DNA of 64,000 nt from Oxalobacter aliiformigenes (lineage in GTDB: Bacteria > Pseudomonadota > Gammaproteobacteria > Burkholderiales > Burkholderiaceae_D): positions 2,108,001-2,172,000 of the forward strand of contig NZ_CP098252.1 in NCBI RefSeq assembly GCF_027116575.1. Direction: 5' to 3'. The notes under the pieces are model-generated. The model was not told where the DNA came from. It saw only the letters and a program-made list of their open reading frames with translations, and ran no database searches. Below are positions 40,961-51,650 of the stretch, piece after piece. Made by a program: the position numbers and the translations under genes. Position 1 is the stretch's first letter. Each line of letters starts with the position of its first letter.

Positions 40961-41266
40961 TCTTCTGTCTCCTGCCTGTCAGGCCATTCTGGATAGATTC
41001 ATCATAAGAGCAAACGAGCCCGTTGCTGTTTTTCTCCACAAAAAAGAGAACATCCACGACAACAATATAAAGCAATTTTCGGATTTCTGCTGCCCGCTTG
41101 CATTCTGCAAAATGGTAATTATATTCTATGCACTCGAATTTCTGTACGGAACCTTTCATATTTGGTGTTAATATTGATATCTTAACCAAAGTGTTCGCAC
41201 AATAAACGATTCGATACCGATGTGCGCCGAACATAAGCAACCCATATCTGGCAGACTGATGCAATC
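40961..41266. other. Divergent hydN/GltD-like promoter region
   Basis: 306 bp between two divergent genes that probably act together. It contains TTTGGT and ACCAAA half-sites around 41161-41189 flanking ATTGATATC, a possible operator, but no recognisable FNR, sigma-54 or ModE site. Confidence 0.5.
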
Positions 41267-43369
41267 ATGACTACGGAAAACAGTAACGACACAGAGAAAA
41301 AAACCTGTCCTATCACAGATATTCTTGAAAACATGCGTGCGCAACTTCACACGGAAGGCCAGCTATCGGCTAGTATCCGGCCTGTTGCCGCCCGTGTTAC
41401 CCGTATTATCACTGAAGTGACGCTTGGCAGAGGAAACGCCAGCCTCAAGGAACTGGCCGGTGCCGTCTCCGAACTCGAGTCTGTCGCTCCCGAACTGGCC
41501 GGCCCCATTGCGGCATCCCTGAAAAAGGACAAGACGGAATGGGAAAACCACATCGCCAGAAACACCTGTTCTGCCGGGACATGTTTTTTGCCGCGATCCG
41601 CTCCCTGTCAGGTCGCCTGCCCGGCACATATCGATATTCCAAGCATGATGGCGCATGTGGGCCACGGCGATTTTTCAAAATCGCTGGAAGTGCTGTCAAA
41701 AGATACCCCCCTACCGGATTCATGCGGTCTGGTATGTCCCGCTCCTTGCGAATATGAATGTGTCCAGAATACTGTCAGTGGCGAACCGGTTTTCATCCGT
41801 CCGATGAAGCACGTTGCAGCACGCTGTGCGGAAATCCGTCCGGAACTGAAGAAAGCGGCCCCGACCGGCAAGAAAATCGCTATTGTCGGTTGCGGTCCCG
41901 CCGGTCTAACGGCAGCTTATTACCTCGCCCAGAAAGGACATAGCGTCGAAATTTTCGACGAGCGGGAACATCCGGGGGGTGTGATGCGTTACGGTATTCC
42001 GAACTATCGTCTGCCGGATTACAAGCTGTATGCCGAAATCGATGTCATCCGGAATCTCGGCGTCAAAATCCATCTGGGCTATACCGTCCGTCAGGCCAGG
42101 GAATTCCAGGATAAAGGTTATGACGCCACTTTGCTGGCAACCGGTATGCAGAATTCGAAACGGCTGGGTGTTCCCGGCGACGATCAGGATTTCGTCATCG
42201 GGGGCATGGATTTCCTTTCTGCGGTCCGCTCGGGCAAGAATCCGCGTGTCGGCCCTCATGTTATCGTCATCGGCGGTGGCAATGCCGCGATCGACGTCGC
42301 CATGACCGCGTTCCGCCAGGGAGCGACCAAGGTCCAGATGTGGTATCGCCGGAACAGGAAACAGATGCCCGCCAACCCGCATGAAGTGGAACTGGCTCTG
42401 GCTGAAGGCGTGGAACTGGTCGAATTCTGGGCTCCGACACGTATTTTCCCGGACAAGCGCATTGAATTTGAACGTTCCCGTTACGCACCGGACGCAAAAA
42501 CGACTCCTCCCGTCACTGTCCGGGCCGACCAGATTTTTGCCGGTATCGGCCAGGAAGCGGATCTCGGCTGGCTTGATGGAACGAAAATCGAAACGAAATG
42601 GGGCAATATCGTTTGCGATCCCGTTACCCTGCAAACCGGAGAACCCGGAATTTTTGCCGGAGGCGATATCGCTCACGGCGCCAGCACAGTGGTTGCCGCA
42701 ATCGGTTCAGGCAAACGGGCGGCCGAATCCATCCATTCCTGGCTGATGGGAATTCCGGCCGATTTCGAATCGCTGGAACCGAAACGGCGTGACGAAGTGC
42801 CTTTTCTTCCGTCCACTCCCCAACAGAGGACATCGTCAGACCGTGCGCATATTGAGGAAAACGACCCGTTGACCCGTCGTGTCTCCCACGATTTCATGCA
42901 GAAAGACTGGGACGAAAAAGTTGCTGCCGTGGAAGCGGAACGCTGCCTGCGTTGCGATATCTGTATCGGTTGCGGTCTCTGCGAACTGGCCTGTATGGAA
43001 GTCGGAGCCGAAGCCCTCAAAATGGTGGAAACAAAGGGGGGACGTATGGTGTTCAAGGATTTCACGACACCGGCCGAAAAATGTATCGGCTGCGGGGCCT
43101 GTACTTCTGTCTGTCCGACCGGTGCGATCATTGTCGAAGACCGTGATGGATTCCGCATTACGGAAATCACGGGGACGATCGTACGCAAGCAGCCGTTGCA
43201 GGTCTGTTCCTGCTGTGGTGAAACGTTCTCCGCCTCGGCAAGACAATATCACAAGACGCGCGATACACTGGGCAAAAAGGTACTTGAAGAAATGTTATGT
43301 CCGGCGTGTGCCCGAATCCAGTCGGCAAAATCCATGAAAGAAATGCAATGGATGGCACAGCTCTTCTGA
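41267..43369 (+). CDS. GltD-like FAD/NAD(P) oxidoreductase with ferredoxin domains
   Basis: A 700-residue protein. Residues 1-95 are helical and unassigned; about 100-170 a cysteine-rich Fer4_20-type domain (TCSAGTCFLPRSAPCQVACP, CGLVCPAPCEYEC); 203-540 the GltD/DPYD-like flavoprotein with FAD motif IAIVGCGPAGLTAAYYLA and NAD(P) motif VIVIGGGNAAIDVAM; about 575-630 two [4Fe-4S] motifs (CDICIGCGLCELAC and CIGCGACTSVCP); the end has a CSCCGE and LCPACA pair that may hold another metal. E. coli AegA and YgfT are the nearest relatives I know, but their ferredoxin part is N-terminal. Context next to hydN-fdhF suggests transfer between formate and NAD(P)H. Confidence 0.85.
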   Translation: MTTENSNDTEKKTCPITDILENMRAQLHTEGQLSASIRPVAARVTRIITEVTLGRGNASLKELAGAVSELESVAPELAGPIAASLKKDKTEWENHIARNTCSAGTCFLPRSAPCQVACPAHIDIPSMMAHVGHGDFSKSLEVLSKDTPLPDSCGLVCPAPCEYECVQNTVSGEPVFIRPMKHVAARCAEIRPELKKAAPTGKKIAIVGCGPAGLTAAYYLAQKGHSVEIFDEREHPGGVMRYGIPNYRLPDYKLYAEIDVIRNLGVKIHLGYTVRQAREFQDKGYDATLLATGMQNSKRLGVPGDDQDFVIGGMDFLSAVRSGKNPRVGPHVIVIGGGNAAIDVAMTAFRQGATKVQMWYRRNRKQMPANPHEVELALAEGVELVEFWAPTRIFPDKRIEFERSRYAPDAKTTPPVTVRADQIFAGIGQEADLGWLDGTKIETKWGNIVCDPVTLQTGEPGIFAGGDIAHGASTVVAAIGSGKRAAESIHSWLMGIPADFESLEPKRRDEVPFLPSTPQQRTSSDRAHIEENDPLTRRVSHDFMQKDWDEKVAAVEAERCLRCDICIGCGLCELACMEVGAEALKMVETKGGRMVFKDFTTPAEKCIGCGACTSVCPTGAIIVEDRDGFRITEITGTIVRKQPLQVCSCCGETFSASARQYHKTRDTLGKKVLEEMLCPACARIQSAKSMKEMQWMAQLF

Positions 43370-43390
43370 TCGGCTGAAACGCTTGCGTTA

Positions 43391-43915
43391 TCAGGTGGTA
43401 TGACGGTCCAACAGCCAGTCGACCACCTGATTTTCCTTATTCAGATCAAGCCATGTTACAGATCGTGGCAAATTGTCCGGTTTTTCCCTGTCCGATGCGA
43501 CGGCTTCAATGTAATCATCGCCCGGATACATGGGCTTTTTCCCCAGCGCCGGCCTGAAAATCTCGATTCTTGGAATAGCGACCTTGCTAAACCCTTCCAC
43601 CAGTGTCAAATCGGCCGGCTTCATACGGCATACCAACTCATTCAGTGTGGGCTCGCTTTCGTTTCTCAATTCGTGTGCCAGCATGTAGCGATAGGGAGAA
43701 GTCAACATGACCTCTGCCGCTCCCGCCTGCCTCAACCTCGCACTGTCTTTTCGCGGTGGTTCCAGTTCCACGTCATGATGACTGCTTTTGATCACATTGA
43801 CCCGCAATCCCATCAGGGACAGCAAAGGCAATATTTTTTCCAGCAAAGTGGTCTTTCCGCTGCCGGACCAGCCACATACACCCACCAACGGATACCTCGG
43901 TCTGTAATGTTCCAT
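43391..43915 (-). CDS. mobB: Molybdopterin-guanine dinucleotide protein MobB
   Basis: A 174-residue P-loop GTPase-like protein assisting MobA in making the MGD form of the molybdenum cofactor required by FdhF. Walker A is [16 protein letters not shown] at residues 15-30, and [23 protein letters not shown] plus LVEGFSK are typical. It converges on the GltD-like gene with only a 20-bp gap. MobA is not in the window. Confidence 0.92.
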   Translation of the reverse strand: MEHYRPRYPLVGVCGWSGSGKTTLLEKILPLLSLMGLRVNVIKSSHHDVELEPPRKDSARLRQAGAAEVMLTSPYRYMLAHELRNESEPTLNELVCRMKPADLTLVEGFSKVAIPRIEIFRPALGKKPMYPGDDYIEAVASDREKPDNLPRSVTWLDLNKENQVVDWLLDRHTT

Positions 43916-43961
43916 AAACTCTCATCTTTCAAAATTTTCATCTGTTCCGAACAACGCGGCA

Positions 43962-45764
43962 TTATTTTGAAACGTCCAGATATTGCCAGTCAGACAGCAA
44001 AATCGGATGCTTCTTGAATCCCATCACCCAGGGCCGGACAAGCCAGTTCCGTGTACGGGACACATGGACTGACCATGCCGTATCGGCTTCCATCTGACGG
44101 TTCATTTGCACATAGAGACGATTCCGTTTTTCTCCCGGCGGCAGCTGTATAGCCTGCCGGTACAATGCATCAAAGGCTTTCGAGCGATAACAACCGTAAT
44201 TGCCTTGCCCCGCATTCGGCCCATAAAGCAATTGCATGAAATTTTCCCCCTCAGGATAATCGGCATGCCATGCACCGCCCCACATCATCAGGCGACAGCC
44301 TGCGGCATCTTTCAAATTGTCGGCGAAATTGCCGACTTCAAACATGACTTTGACACCTATCCTGTCCAGCCCTCTTTTCCAGATTTCTGAAACCACCCGG
44401 GAACTGGCATTGGCTTCCGTCCTGATTTTCAACACAAGCGGCGAGCCATCCGGCATCGTCCGGTAACCATCCTGTTGCCGCCGATACCCGAAATGATCCA
44501 GCAAACGGGAAGCCAGTTCCGGTTCATAGGCAATACTGCTTCTGTAAGCCGGATCGTGACCAGCCACACCGGGAGGAATGATCATTTGCGCCTTGCTCGC
44601 CTGACCGTTTCTCAACAGCTCGATCTCAGCCTGTGTGTTGTACGACATGGCAATCGCTCTCCGCAAGGCGATTTTTTCCCTGCTGTATCCTCCCGTTACA
44701 GGATCTTGCATATTGAAAAGTGTGTAAGTCACCTCGGGTTCGACCATGGAATACTGCTTTATGCCCTGATCGGTGAATTCCGGTTTCAACTTTCCATGAT
44801 CCAGTGCGACAGGAGCAGCCAATTGCGGCAGTTTGTCAAAATCGATTTTGCCCTCCTGAAACGAAAGCCAGCGCGACTGTTCTTCTTCAATGACGGAAAT
44901 TTCCACCCGACCGATTTGAGGCATTTTCTTGCCTTTCATGTCACGCACCAGTTGATCGTCCCAGGGATCGCCACTCGGCTCAAAATTCCATACAAACCCC
45001 CGATAATACGGATTGGCTTCAAGGACAATCCGGCTTCGCGGAACATAATCCCTCAACATGTAGGGTCCTGTTCCGACAGGATGTACCGCATTCCGGTCTC
45101 CATATGTTTCGACAGCTTCCCTCGACACGGCGGCTAACGCACCATATGCCAGCAAATAAGGAAAATTGGAATCCGGAACATTCAGTTTGATCCGCAAGGT
45201 ATAACGATCCAGTGCCTGCAATCCGAAAACCGTCTCATCATAATCGAACCGGCCTGTTTTCCTGGCTTTTTCAACCTGTCTGTCCAACCCGGCAATTTTT
45301 CCTCTTATGAAACCCGCGGAAGGAGAACGGTTTGCCGGGTCCGCCAGTCGCTTGATGGAATAGACATAATCATTTGCCGTCAGCTCCCGTTTCCGGTTTC
45401 CGAAAACGGGATCGGGAGCGAAAAAAATATTTTTTTTCAGACGGAACGTATAGGTTTTGCCATCCGGACTGATTTCCGGCATTGCCTCGACCGTATTGGG
45501 AACGAGTCTGGCAGGACGCGCAAGATAGTCATATGTCAACAGCGTCTCGAATATGGCGTCAGCAACCCAGCCGGAATAATAATTCTGCGTACGCACCATA
45601 TCGAATCCGTCATCGGCGGCTTCGAAAACACTGTGAATCACCTTGTTCGGATCGGCCGGAAATGAGTTCCCCGCCACAAACAGGCAAAACACTGGCAACA
45701 ATAAAATCATTGCCAGTTTTTTAAGGACTGGCCCTCCTGTTTTTTCCGGTATTCGTTTTCGCAT
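43962..45764 (-). CDS. Family 5 solute-binding protein (peptide type)
   Basis: A 600-residue ABC-transporter periplasmic binding protein of the DppA/OppA class. After a basic start, LAMILLLPVFCLFVAGNSFPA (in part) is the signal peptide. Features are SPDGKTYTFRLKKNIFFAPDP, the family strand KRLADPANRSPSAG, GTGPYML and ALRRAIAMSYN. The frame is open to 45950, but ATG 45764 precedes the signal. No permease or ATPase genes adjoin, so it must use components encoded elsewhere. Substrate unknown; peptides or related oligomers likely. Confidence 0.85.
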   Translation of the reverse strand: MRKRIPEKTGGPVLKKLAMILLLPVFCLFVAGNSFPADPNKVIHSVFEAADDGFDMVRTQNYYSGWVADAIFETLLTYDYLARPARLVPNTVEAMPEISPDGKTYTFRLKKNIFFAPDPVFGNRKRELTANDYVYSIKRLADPANRSPSAGFIRGKIAGLDRQVEKARKTGRFDYDETVFGLQALDRYTLRIKLNVPDSNFPYLLAYGALAAVSREAVETYGDRNAVHPVGTGPYMLRDYVPRSRIVLEANPYYRGFVWNFEPSGDPWDDQLVRDMKGKKMPQIGRVEISVIEEEQSRWLSFQEGKIDFDKLPQLAAPVALDHGKLKPEFTDQGIKQYSMVEPEVTYTLFNMQDPVTGGYSREKIALRRAIAMSYNTQAEIELLRNGQASKAQMIIPPGVAGHDPAYRSSIAYEPELASRLLDHFGYRRQQDGYRTMPDGSPLVLKIRTEANASSRVVSEIWKRGLDRIGVKVMFEVGNFADNLKDAAGCRLMMWGGAWHADYPEGENFMQLLYGPNAGQGNYGCYRSKAFDALYRQAIQLPPGEKRNRLYVQMNRQMEADTAWSVHVSRTRNWLVRPWVMGFKKHPILLSDWQYLDVSK

Positions 45765-45898
45765 GAGTCTGATCTGTCCATTCCTGCCGATCGAAAATCG
45801 CAACACTTCACTGTTTTTGTCCGAACACGATGAATTTATCTGCTCATTTATTTTAGGCATTATAATTTCATGTTTATGCCATTTTTCAAAAAACGTTG

Positions 45899-46861
45899 AT
45901 GAAGGTCTTCCGCGGATTCTCGTACAATTCTCCACACGATCCCTGTGCATTGGCGATCGGCAATTTCGACGGTGTGCACAAAGGGCATATGGTACTACTT
46001 GCCAGATTGCGCGAAGCCGCTGACCGGCTTCACCTGCCTGCGAACGTACTGACTTTCAACCCTCATCCACGGCAATACTTCGCGCTGAAAACCGGAACAA
46101 TGGCTGACGCTCCCGCAACCATTACACCATTGCGCGAAAAAATACAGGCCCTGTCCCGCTGCCATATCGATCAGGTAATGATCGCCAGATTCAATAACAC
46201 GACTGCCGACCTTTCCTCTGAAGAATTCATCGAAAAGATTCTCGTAAAAGCCCTGAACGTCAAATGGCTTATTATTGGTGAAAATTTCCGGTTCGGCAAA
46301 GGACGCACCGGAACAACAGACGAGTTGAAAAAAGCCGGAGAACGATACGGTTTCCATGTCGAGGTTCTGCCTGCGGTTAAAGATGAAAACGGACGCATTT
46401 CTTCCTCATGTATCCGGAAGGCACTTGAAGAGAGTGATTTTGAAACCGTCGCCACGCTCCTCGGCAAACCTTACGCCATTTCCGGACATGTCGTACATGG
46501 TGACAAAATCGGCCGGAATCTCGGATTTCCGACTGCCAATGTACCCATCCGGCATTACAATCCCATTCTGTCGGGTGTATTCATTACACGTGTTCACGGT
46601 TTGTCAGAAAACCCTCTTCCTTCGGTATCGATGATCGGGGTAAGACCGACCATCGAAAGCAACCGGCACATGATGCTGGAGACGCATATCCTCGATTTTG
46701 ACCGCAGTTGCTACGGTTCGCTCATACAAGTCGAATTTTTGAAAAAATTGCGGGATAATCAAAAGTTTCCCGATCTGGAAACTTTGACGGCAGCTATCCA
46801 GAACGATGTCAATATCGCCAGATCGTATTTTACAAAACATAAAACACCCGTTAAAAATTGA
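45899..46861 (+). CDS. ribF: Riboflavin kinase / FMN adenylyltransferase
   Basis: A 320-residue bifunctional enzyme turning riboflavin into FMN and FAD. The N-terminal half has LAIGNFDGVHKGHMVLL and TFNPHPRQYF (nucleotidyltransferase), the C-terminal kinase half GHVVHGDKIGRNLGFPTANV. ATG 45899 follows an in-frame TTG by one codon. It heads the ribF-ileS-lspA-coaBC-dut order common in beta- and gammaproteobacteria. Its product serves the flavoproteins in this window (AhpF, GltD-like). Confidence 0.96.
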   Translation: MKVFRGFSYNSPHDPCALAIGNFDGVHKGHMVLLARLREAADRLHLPANVLTFNPHPRQYFALKTGTMADAPATITPLREKIQALSRCHIDQVMIARFNNTTADLSSEEFIEKILVKALNVKWLIIGENFRFGKGRTGTTDELKKAGERYGFHVEVLPAVKDENGRISSSCIRKALEESDFETVATLLGKPYAISGHVVHGDKIGRNLGFPTANVPIRHYNPILSGVFITRVHGLSENPLPSVSMIGVRPTIESNRHMMLETHILDFDRSCYGSLIQVEFLKKLRDNQKFPDLETLTAAIQNDVNIARSYFTKHKTPVKN

Positions 46862-46930
46862 CTGAAAGACGGGCAGAAACGGTAAAATCTGTCGTCTGAT
46901 CCGTTGCAACCCAAGTTAAGTGTGATAAAA

Positions 46931-49843
46931 ATGTCTAATAAACCATCTGACCAGTCCGGTAAAAAACAGCAGGACAAAAACAAACTGGGCAAGGAATATC
47001 CGGTCAACATGCCCGATACACCATTTCCCATGAGAGGTAATCTTGCCAAACGGGAACCCGAATGGATCAAGGAATGGCAGGACAAAAAGATTTATCACCG
47101 AATCCGGAAAGCTGCCGCAGGACGTCCCCAGTTCATCCTGCACGATGGGCCTCCCTATGCCAACGGCGACATTCATATCGGTCATGCCGTCAATAAAATT
47201 CTGAAAGACATCGTCGTCAAGTCGCGCGGCCTCGCGGGTTTTGATGCCCCTTATGTTCCCGGCTGGGATTGCCACGGTATGCCGATTGAAATCCAGATTG
47301 AAAAAATGTACGGCAAGAATCTTTCGGCAACGGAAGTGCAGGCAAAAGCCCGTGCTTATGCCCGGGAACAGGTGGAACGCCAGAAAAAGGATTTTGTCCG
47401 GCTTGGCGTATTGGGTGACTGGGACAATCCGTATCTGACCATGAATCATCACAATGAGGCCAATGAAATCCGTGCGCTGGCCCGTTTGCTGGAAAAAGGT
47501 TATGTCTTTCGGGGACTCAAGCCCGTCAACTGGTGCTTTGATTGCGGTTCGGCTCTGGCCGAAGCGGAAGTGGAATACCAGGACAGGCGTGATCCTGAAA
47601 TCGATGTCGGCTTCCCTTTTGCCGAGCCGGAAAAAGTCGCCGCGGCATTCGGGCTGGGAAACCTTCCATTACCTCAGGGTTATGCCGTTATCTGGACGAC
47701 CACGCCCTGGACTATCCCGGCCAACCAGGCATTGAATGTACATCCCGAATTCGACTATGCGTTAGTCGAAACGGAAAAAGGCCTTCTGATCGTCGCGGAA
47801 GAACGTGCGAAACTGCCGTCTTCCGAAACAGGCAAAACACTGCTGCAAAAACGTTACGGTCTGAATGTATGGAAAATACTGGCCTCGACAAAAGGCGCCA
47901 AACTGGAAGGGATCCGTTTCAGGCATCCGTTGTATGATGCCCACGAAGGTTATCGGCGCCTGTCTCCGGTTTATGCGGAAGAATACGTCACACTGGACAC
48001 AGGAACCGGCATCGTCCATTCGGCACCGGCTTACGGGGTAGACGATTTTCTGTCCTGCAAATCGCACGGCATGAAAGATGATGAAATCCTGAATCCGGTT
48101 ATGGGCAACGGGCATTATGTCTCCACCCTGCCTCTTTTCGGCGGCATGATGATCTGGGACGCATCCAGACTGATTTGCAATACCATGCAGGAAGCCGGAA
48201 CGCTTTTCAACCTTGATATGATGACACACAGCTATATGCACTGCTGGCGTCACAAAACTCCGATCGTCTACCGCGCCACATCGCAATGGTTTGCCGGAAT
48301 GGACATCAAGCCGAATGATACGGATATGACATTGCGGGAAACGGCCCTTATGGGGGTTGACCGGACAACATTTTATCCGGACTGGGGAAAAGCCCGGTTG
48401 CAGGGAATGATCGCCAACCGCCCTGACTGGACACTGTCGCGTCAGCGTCAATGGGGCGTTCCCATGGCCTTTTTCGTCCATCGTGAAACCGGTGAGCTGC
48501 ACCCGAGAACCCTCGAACTGCTGGAAGAAATCGCCAAACGGGTCGAAAAGGAAGGAATTGAAGCCTGGCAGACACTGGATCCGAAAGAACTGCTGGGAGA
48601 CGACGCCGGGTTGTACGAAAAAAACCGTGACACGCTGGACGTCTGGTTCGATTCAGGGGCGACACACCTGACCGTGTTGCGCGGTTCCCATGCCCGTGAA
48701 TTGCGTTTTCCCGCCGATTTGTACCTGGAAGGTTCCGACCAGCACCGGGGATGGTTCCATTCTTCCCTGCTGACGTCATCCATGCTGGATGGATGCCCTC
48801 CGTATAAAATGCTGCTGACACACGGCTTCGTGGTCGATGGTGAAGGCAAGAAAATGTCGAAATCCATGGGAAACGTCATTTCCCCACAAAAAGTGTTCGA
48901 TACACTGGGTGCGGATATCCTGCGACTCTGGGTGGCATCAACCGATTATTCCGGGGAATTGTCCATTTCCGACGAAATCCTGAAACGTGTCACGGAATCA
49001 TATCGCCGCATCCGCAATACCCTGCGTTTCCTGCTATCGAATACGGCGGACTTCGATCCCGAAAAAGACGCCATCGCCATCGACGAATTGCTGGAAGTCG
49101 ATCGTTACGCCATTGCCTCCATGAAATCGCTTCAGACCGACATCATGGCGCATTATGACAAATTCGAGTTCCATCCGGTCGTTGCCAAATTGCAAACATA
49201 TTGTTCAGAAGAACTGGGCAGTCTCTATCTCGATATCCTGAAAGACAGACTTTACACTTCCGGTACCGTTTCCAAAGCCCGGAGATCGGCCCAGACAGCC
49301 TTGTGGCATATTACACATGCCCTGTTGCGCCTGATGGCTCCGATCCTGTCGTTCACATCCGAAGAAGCCTGGAAAGCATTCGCATCCGGCAAAGAATATG
49401 AAGACAGTGGGGAAACCCTTTTCACGCTGACGGCCTATCGCCTGCCGGAAATCAGTGATGAAAAAGCACTGCTCGACAAATACGGCAAACTGAAGGCGAT
49501 TCGTGCAGATGTCATGAAACAGCTGGAAGAAGTCCGCATAGCAGGCCGGATCGGTTCATCCCTGCAGGCTGAAATCGAGATAAAAGCTTCCGGAGAAAAA
49601 TACCGGTTGTTAAAGAGTCTGGATGACGACCTGAAATTTTTGATGATCACATCCCGTGCGGATGTGATCGAAGTGTCGGATCCGGCTTCGGAGACGATTA
49701 CCGTCAAACCGTCACAATATCAGAAATGCGAGCGTTGCTGGCATTATCGCAGCGATGTGGGAGCGGATCCGAAGCATCCGCTGATTTGTGCCCGCTGTGC
49801 AGCCAATCTGTTCGGCAACGGCGAAAAACGCGAATTCGTATAA
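46931..49843 (+). CDS. ileS: Isoleucyl-tRNA synthetase
   Basis: A 970-residue class I synthetase. HIGH-type motif is [16 protein letters not shown] (about residue 65), the KMSKS loop is [14 protein letters not shown] (about 640), the editing domain has [12 protein letters not shown], and the C-terminal zinc domain has [12 protein letters not shown] and [11 protein letters not shown] 46931 gives the normal N-terminus; the open frame to 46904 is not needed. No T-box-type leader seen. Confidence 0.98.
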   Translation: MSNKPSDQSGKKQQDKNKLGKEYPVNMPDTPFPMRGNLAKREPEWIKEWQDKKIYHRIRKAAAGRPQFILHDGPPYANGDIHIGHAVNKILKDIVVKSRGLAGFDAPYVPGWDCHGMPIEIQIEKMYGKNLSATEVQAKARAYAREQVERQKKDFVRLGVLGDWDNPYLTMNHHNEANEIRALARLLEKGYVFRGLKPVNWCFDCGSALAEAEVEYQDRRDPEIDVGFPFAEPEKVAAAFGLGNLPLPQGYAVIWTTTPWTIPANQALNVHPEFDYALVETEKGLLIVAEERAKLPSSETGKTLLQKRYGLNVWKILASTKGAKLEGIRFRHPLYDAHEGYRRLSPVYAEEYVTLDTGTGIVHSAPAYGVDDFLSCKSHGMKDDEILNPVMGNGHYVSTLPLFGGMMIWDASRLICNTMQEAGTLFNLDMMTHSYMHCWRHKTPIVYRATSQWFAGMDIKPNDTDMTLRETALMGVDRTTFYPDWGKARLQGMIANRPDWTLSRQRQWGVPMAFFVHRETGELHPRTLELLEEIAKRVEKEGIEAWQTLDPKELLGDDAGLYEKNRDTLDVWFDSGATHLTVLRGSHARELRFPADLYLEGSDQHRGWFHSSLLTSSMLDGCPPYKMLLTHGFVVDGEGKKMSKSMGNVISPQKVFDTLGADILRLWVASTDYSGELSISDEILKRVTESYRRIRNTLRFLLSNTADFDPEKDAIAIDELLEVDRYAIASMKSLQTDIMAHYDKFEFHPVVAKLQTYCSEELGSLYLDILKDRLYTSGTVSKARRSAQTALWHITHALLRLMAPILSFTSEEAWKAFASGKEYEDSGETLFTLTAYRLPEISDEKALLDKYGKLKAIRADVMKQLEEVRIAGRIGSSLQAEIEIKASGEKYRLLKSLDDDLKFLMITSRADVIEVSDPASETITVKPSQYQKCERCWHYRSDVGADPKHPLICARCAANLFGNGEKREFV

Positions 49844-49905
49844 TTTGACTTTCTTTCACGCCACCGGTGTGTCCATCACAGCCGGTGGCTTTTGCAAATA
49901 TAAAT

Positions 49906-50406
49906 ATGGCAACCAGAAATCTCTACTATAAAAACAAAACCGGTATACTGCCGTGGCTAGGTCTTGCCATCCTGATCGTTGTCCTTGATCAACTCAGCAA
50001 AGTCTGGATATCCTGTACCTTAAATTATGGACAAACCATCAAACTGACTCCTTTTTTCAACCTGATGCTTGTCTACAACAAGGGAGCCGCTTTCAGTTTC
50101 CTGGCTTCCCAGGCCGGGTGGCAACGATATTTTTTCACGGTAATCAGTATTGCCGCCATCATATTCATCATCTATTTGCTGAAACGGCACGCCCAGCAAA
50201 AATTGTTCTGTCTGTCCCTTGCCCTGATTCTGGGGGGAGCCATCGGCAATCTGATTGACCGTTCACTGTATGGTCATGTCATCGATTTTCTGGACATGCA
50301 CGCTTTCGGATGGCACTGGCCGACATTCAATATCGCGGATTGCGGCATTACAATCGGTGCCGTGCTGTTTATTATGGATGAACTGAAACGCGTCAGAAAA
50401 AACTGA
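49906..50406 (+). CDS. lspA: Lipoprotein signal peptidase
   Basis: A 166-residue inner-membrane aspartyl protease removing signal peptides from lipoproteins. Four membrane segments are evident. The catalytic aspartates lie in [17 protein letters not shown] and [11 protein letters not shown]; the usual ADS is ADC here. [10 protein letters not shown] and NKGAAFSFL are standard. The ATG at 49906 has a poor ribosome site; an in-frame GTG at 49867 is possible but would add residues not usual for the family. It processes clients such as the BON and M48-like lipoproteins. Confidence 0.95.
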   Translation: MATRNLYYKNKTGILPWLGLAILIVVLDQLSKVWISCTLNYGQTIKLTPFFNLMLVYNKGAAFSFLASQAGWQRYFFTVISIAAIIFIIYLLKRHAQQKLFCLSLALILGGAIGNLIDRSLYGHVIDFLDMHAFGWHWPTFNIADCGITIGAVLFIMDELKRVRKN

Positions 50407-50444
50407 TCCGTGTTTCGGCATTGTTTCACGATTCTGGAGAAAGT

Positions 50445-51635
50445 ATGGATTTGTCCGGCAAAAGAATTTTACTGGGATTGACAGGCGGTATCGCCTGTTA
50501 CAAATCGGCTGAATTTGCGCGTGCCATGATCCGCGAGGGAGCGTCCGTTCAGGTCGTCATGACAGAAAGCGCACAGAAATTTATCACACCCGTCACCATG
50601 CAGGCACTGACCGGGCATACCGTCTTCACCGATTCCTGGGATGACCGTCTTGAAAACAACATGCCGCATATCGATCTGACACGTCAGGCCGATCTTGTCG
50701 TCATCGCTCCCTGCTCTGCCAATTTCATGAGCAAGCTGGCCAATGGACTGTGTGACGACCTGTTATCCACTCTGTGTCTGGCCAGACCGTCAACCATTCC
50801 TTTTCTGATTGCCCCGGCGATGAACGCCGAAATGTGGAAAAAACCGGCGACCCGACGAAATGTAAACCAGCTCAGAGAAGACGGAACGCTGATCATGGGA
50901 CCAGCTTCAGGATATCAGGCCTGCGGCGAAATCGGGGATGGCCGCATGCTGGAACCGGCCCAGCTGCTGGAAGAAGTCATTGCCGCATTGCAACCCAAAT
51001 GGCTGGCAAACCGGCGTGTGCTGATAACTGCCGGCCCGACATTTGAACCGATCGACCCCGTCCGCGGCATCACAAACCGCTCCTCAGGCAAAATGGGCTA
51101 TGCCATCGCCCGTGCGGCACGTGAGGCCGGTGCCTCCGTAACACTGATTTCAGGTCCGACCGCTCTTGATACGCCTTATGGCGTAAAACGTATCGATGTT
51201 ATGACGGCTATCCAGATGCGCGATGCCGTCATGTCGCACATCAGCAAACAGGATGTTTTCATTTCCGTGGCAGCCGTTGCCGACTGGAGAGTCGCCAATA
51301 AGAGTGAACAGAAAATCAAGAAAAACGGCAATGGTCATTCACCGACACTTGAGTTTGCTGAAAATCCGGATATTCTTGCCTCAATCGCCGCGCTGCCCGA
51401 TCCTCCTTACTGCGTCGGATTCGCCGCGGAATCCGAAAAGCTGAAACAGCATGCCGAAGAAAAACGCAAGAAGAAAAACATTCCTTTGCTGGTCGGAAAT
51501 ATCGGCCATGAAACCTTCGGAAAGGATGAGAACACCCTGATTCTGTTCGATGAAACCGGCAGCCTTGAATTACCGCACGGAAGCAAGCAGATTCTGGCAC
51601 GCCAGCTGATCGAACAAATCTCAAAACGGCTATAG
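50445..51635 (+). CDS. coaBC: Phosphopantothenoylcysteine synthase/decarboxylase
   Basis: A 396-residue bifunctional coenzyme A enzyme. The N-terminal CoaC flavoprotein domain has LLGLTGGIACYKSAE, PCSANFMSKLANGLCDDLL, and APAMNAEMWKKPAT; the C-terminal CoaB domain begins near 188 with VLITAGPTFEPIDPVRGITNRSSGKMG (in outline) and includes VAAVADWR and VGFAAES. GGAG precedes ATG 50445; the start at 50421 lacks this. Full length. Confidence 0.97.
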   Translation: MDLSGKRILLGLTGGIACYKSAEFARAMIREGASVQVVMTESAQKFITPVTMQALTGHTVFTDSWDDRLENNMPHIDLTRQADLVVIAPCSANFMSKLANGLCDDLLSTLCLARPSTIPFLIAPAMNAEMWKKPATRRNVNQLREDGTLIMGPASGYQACGEIGDGRMLEPAQLLEEVIAALQPKWLANRRVLITAGPTFEPIDPVRGITNRSSGKMGYAIARAAREAGASVTLISGPTALDTPYGVKRIDVMTAIQMRDAVMSHISKQDVFISVAAVADWRVANKSEQKIKKNGNGHSPTLEFAENPDILASIAALPDPPYCVGFAAESEKLKQHAEEKRKKKNIPLLVGNIGHETFGKDENTLILFDETGSLELPHGSKQILARQLIEQISKRL

Positions 51636-51650
51636 CGACAAGAAGTATCC

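Noticed and set aside
38855..40996. 713-codon plus-strand frame opposite fdhF and hydN
   Set aside because: Antisense shadow of two genes with strong motif matches; its translation resembles no family and has no ribosome site.
41161..41190. FNR box between hydN and the GltD-like gene
   Set aside because: TTGAT is present, but the second half-site does not read ATCAA at the right spacing.
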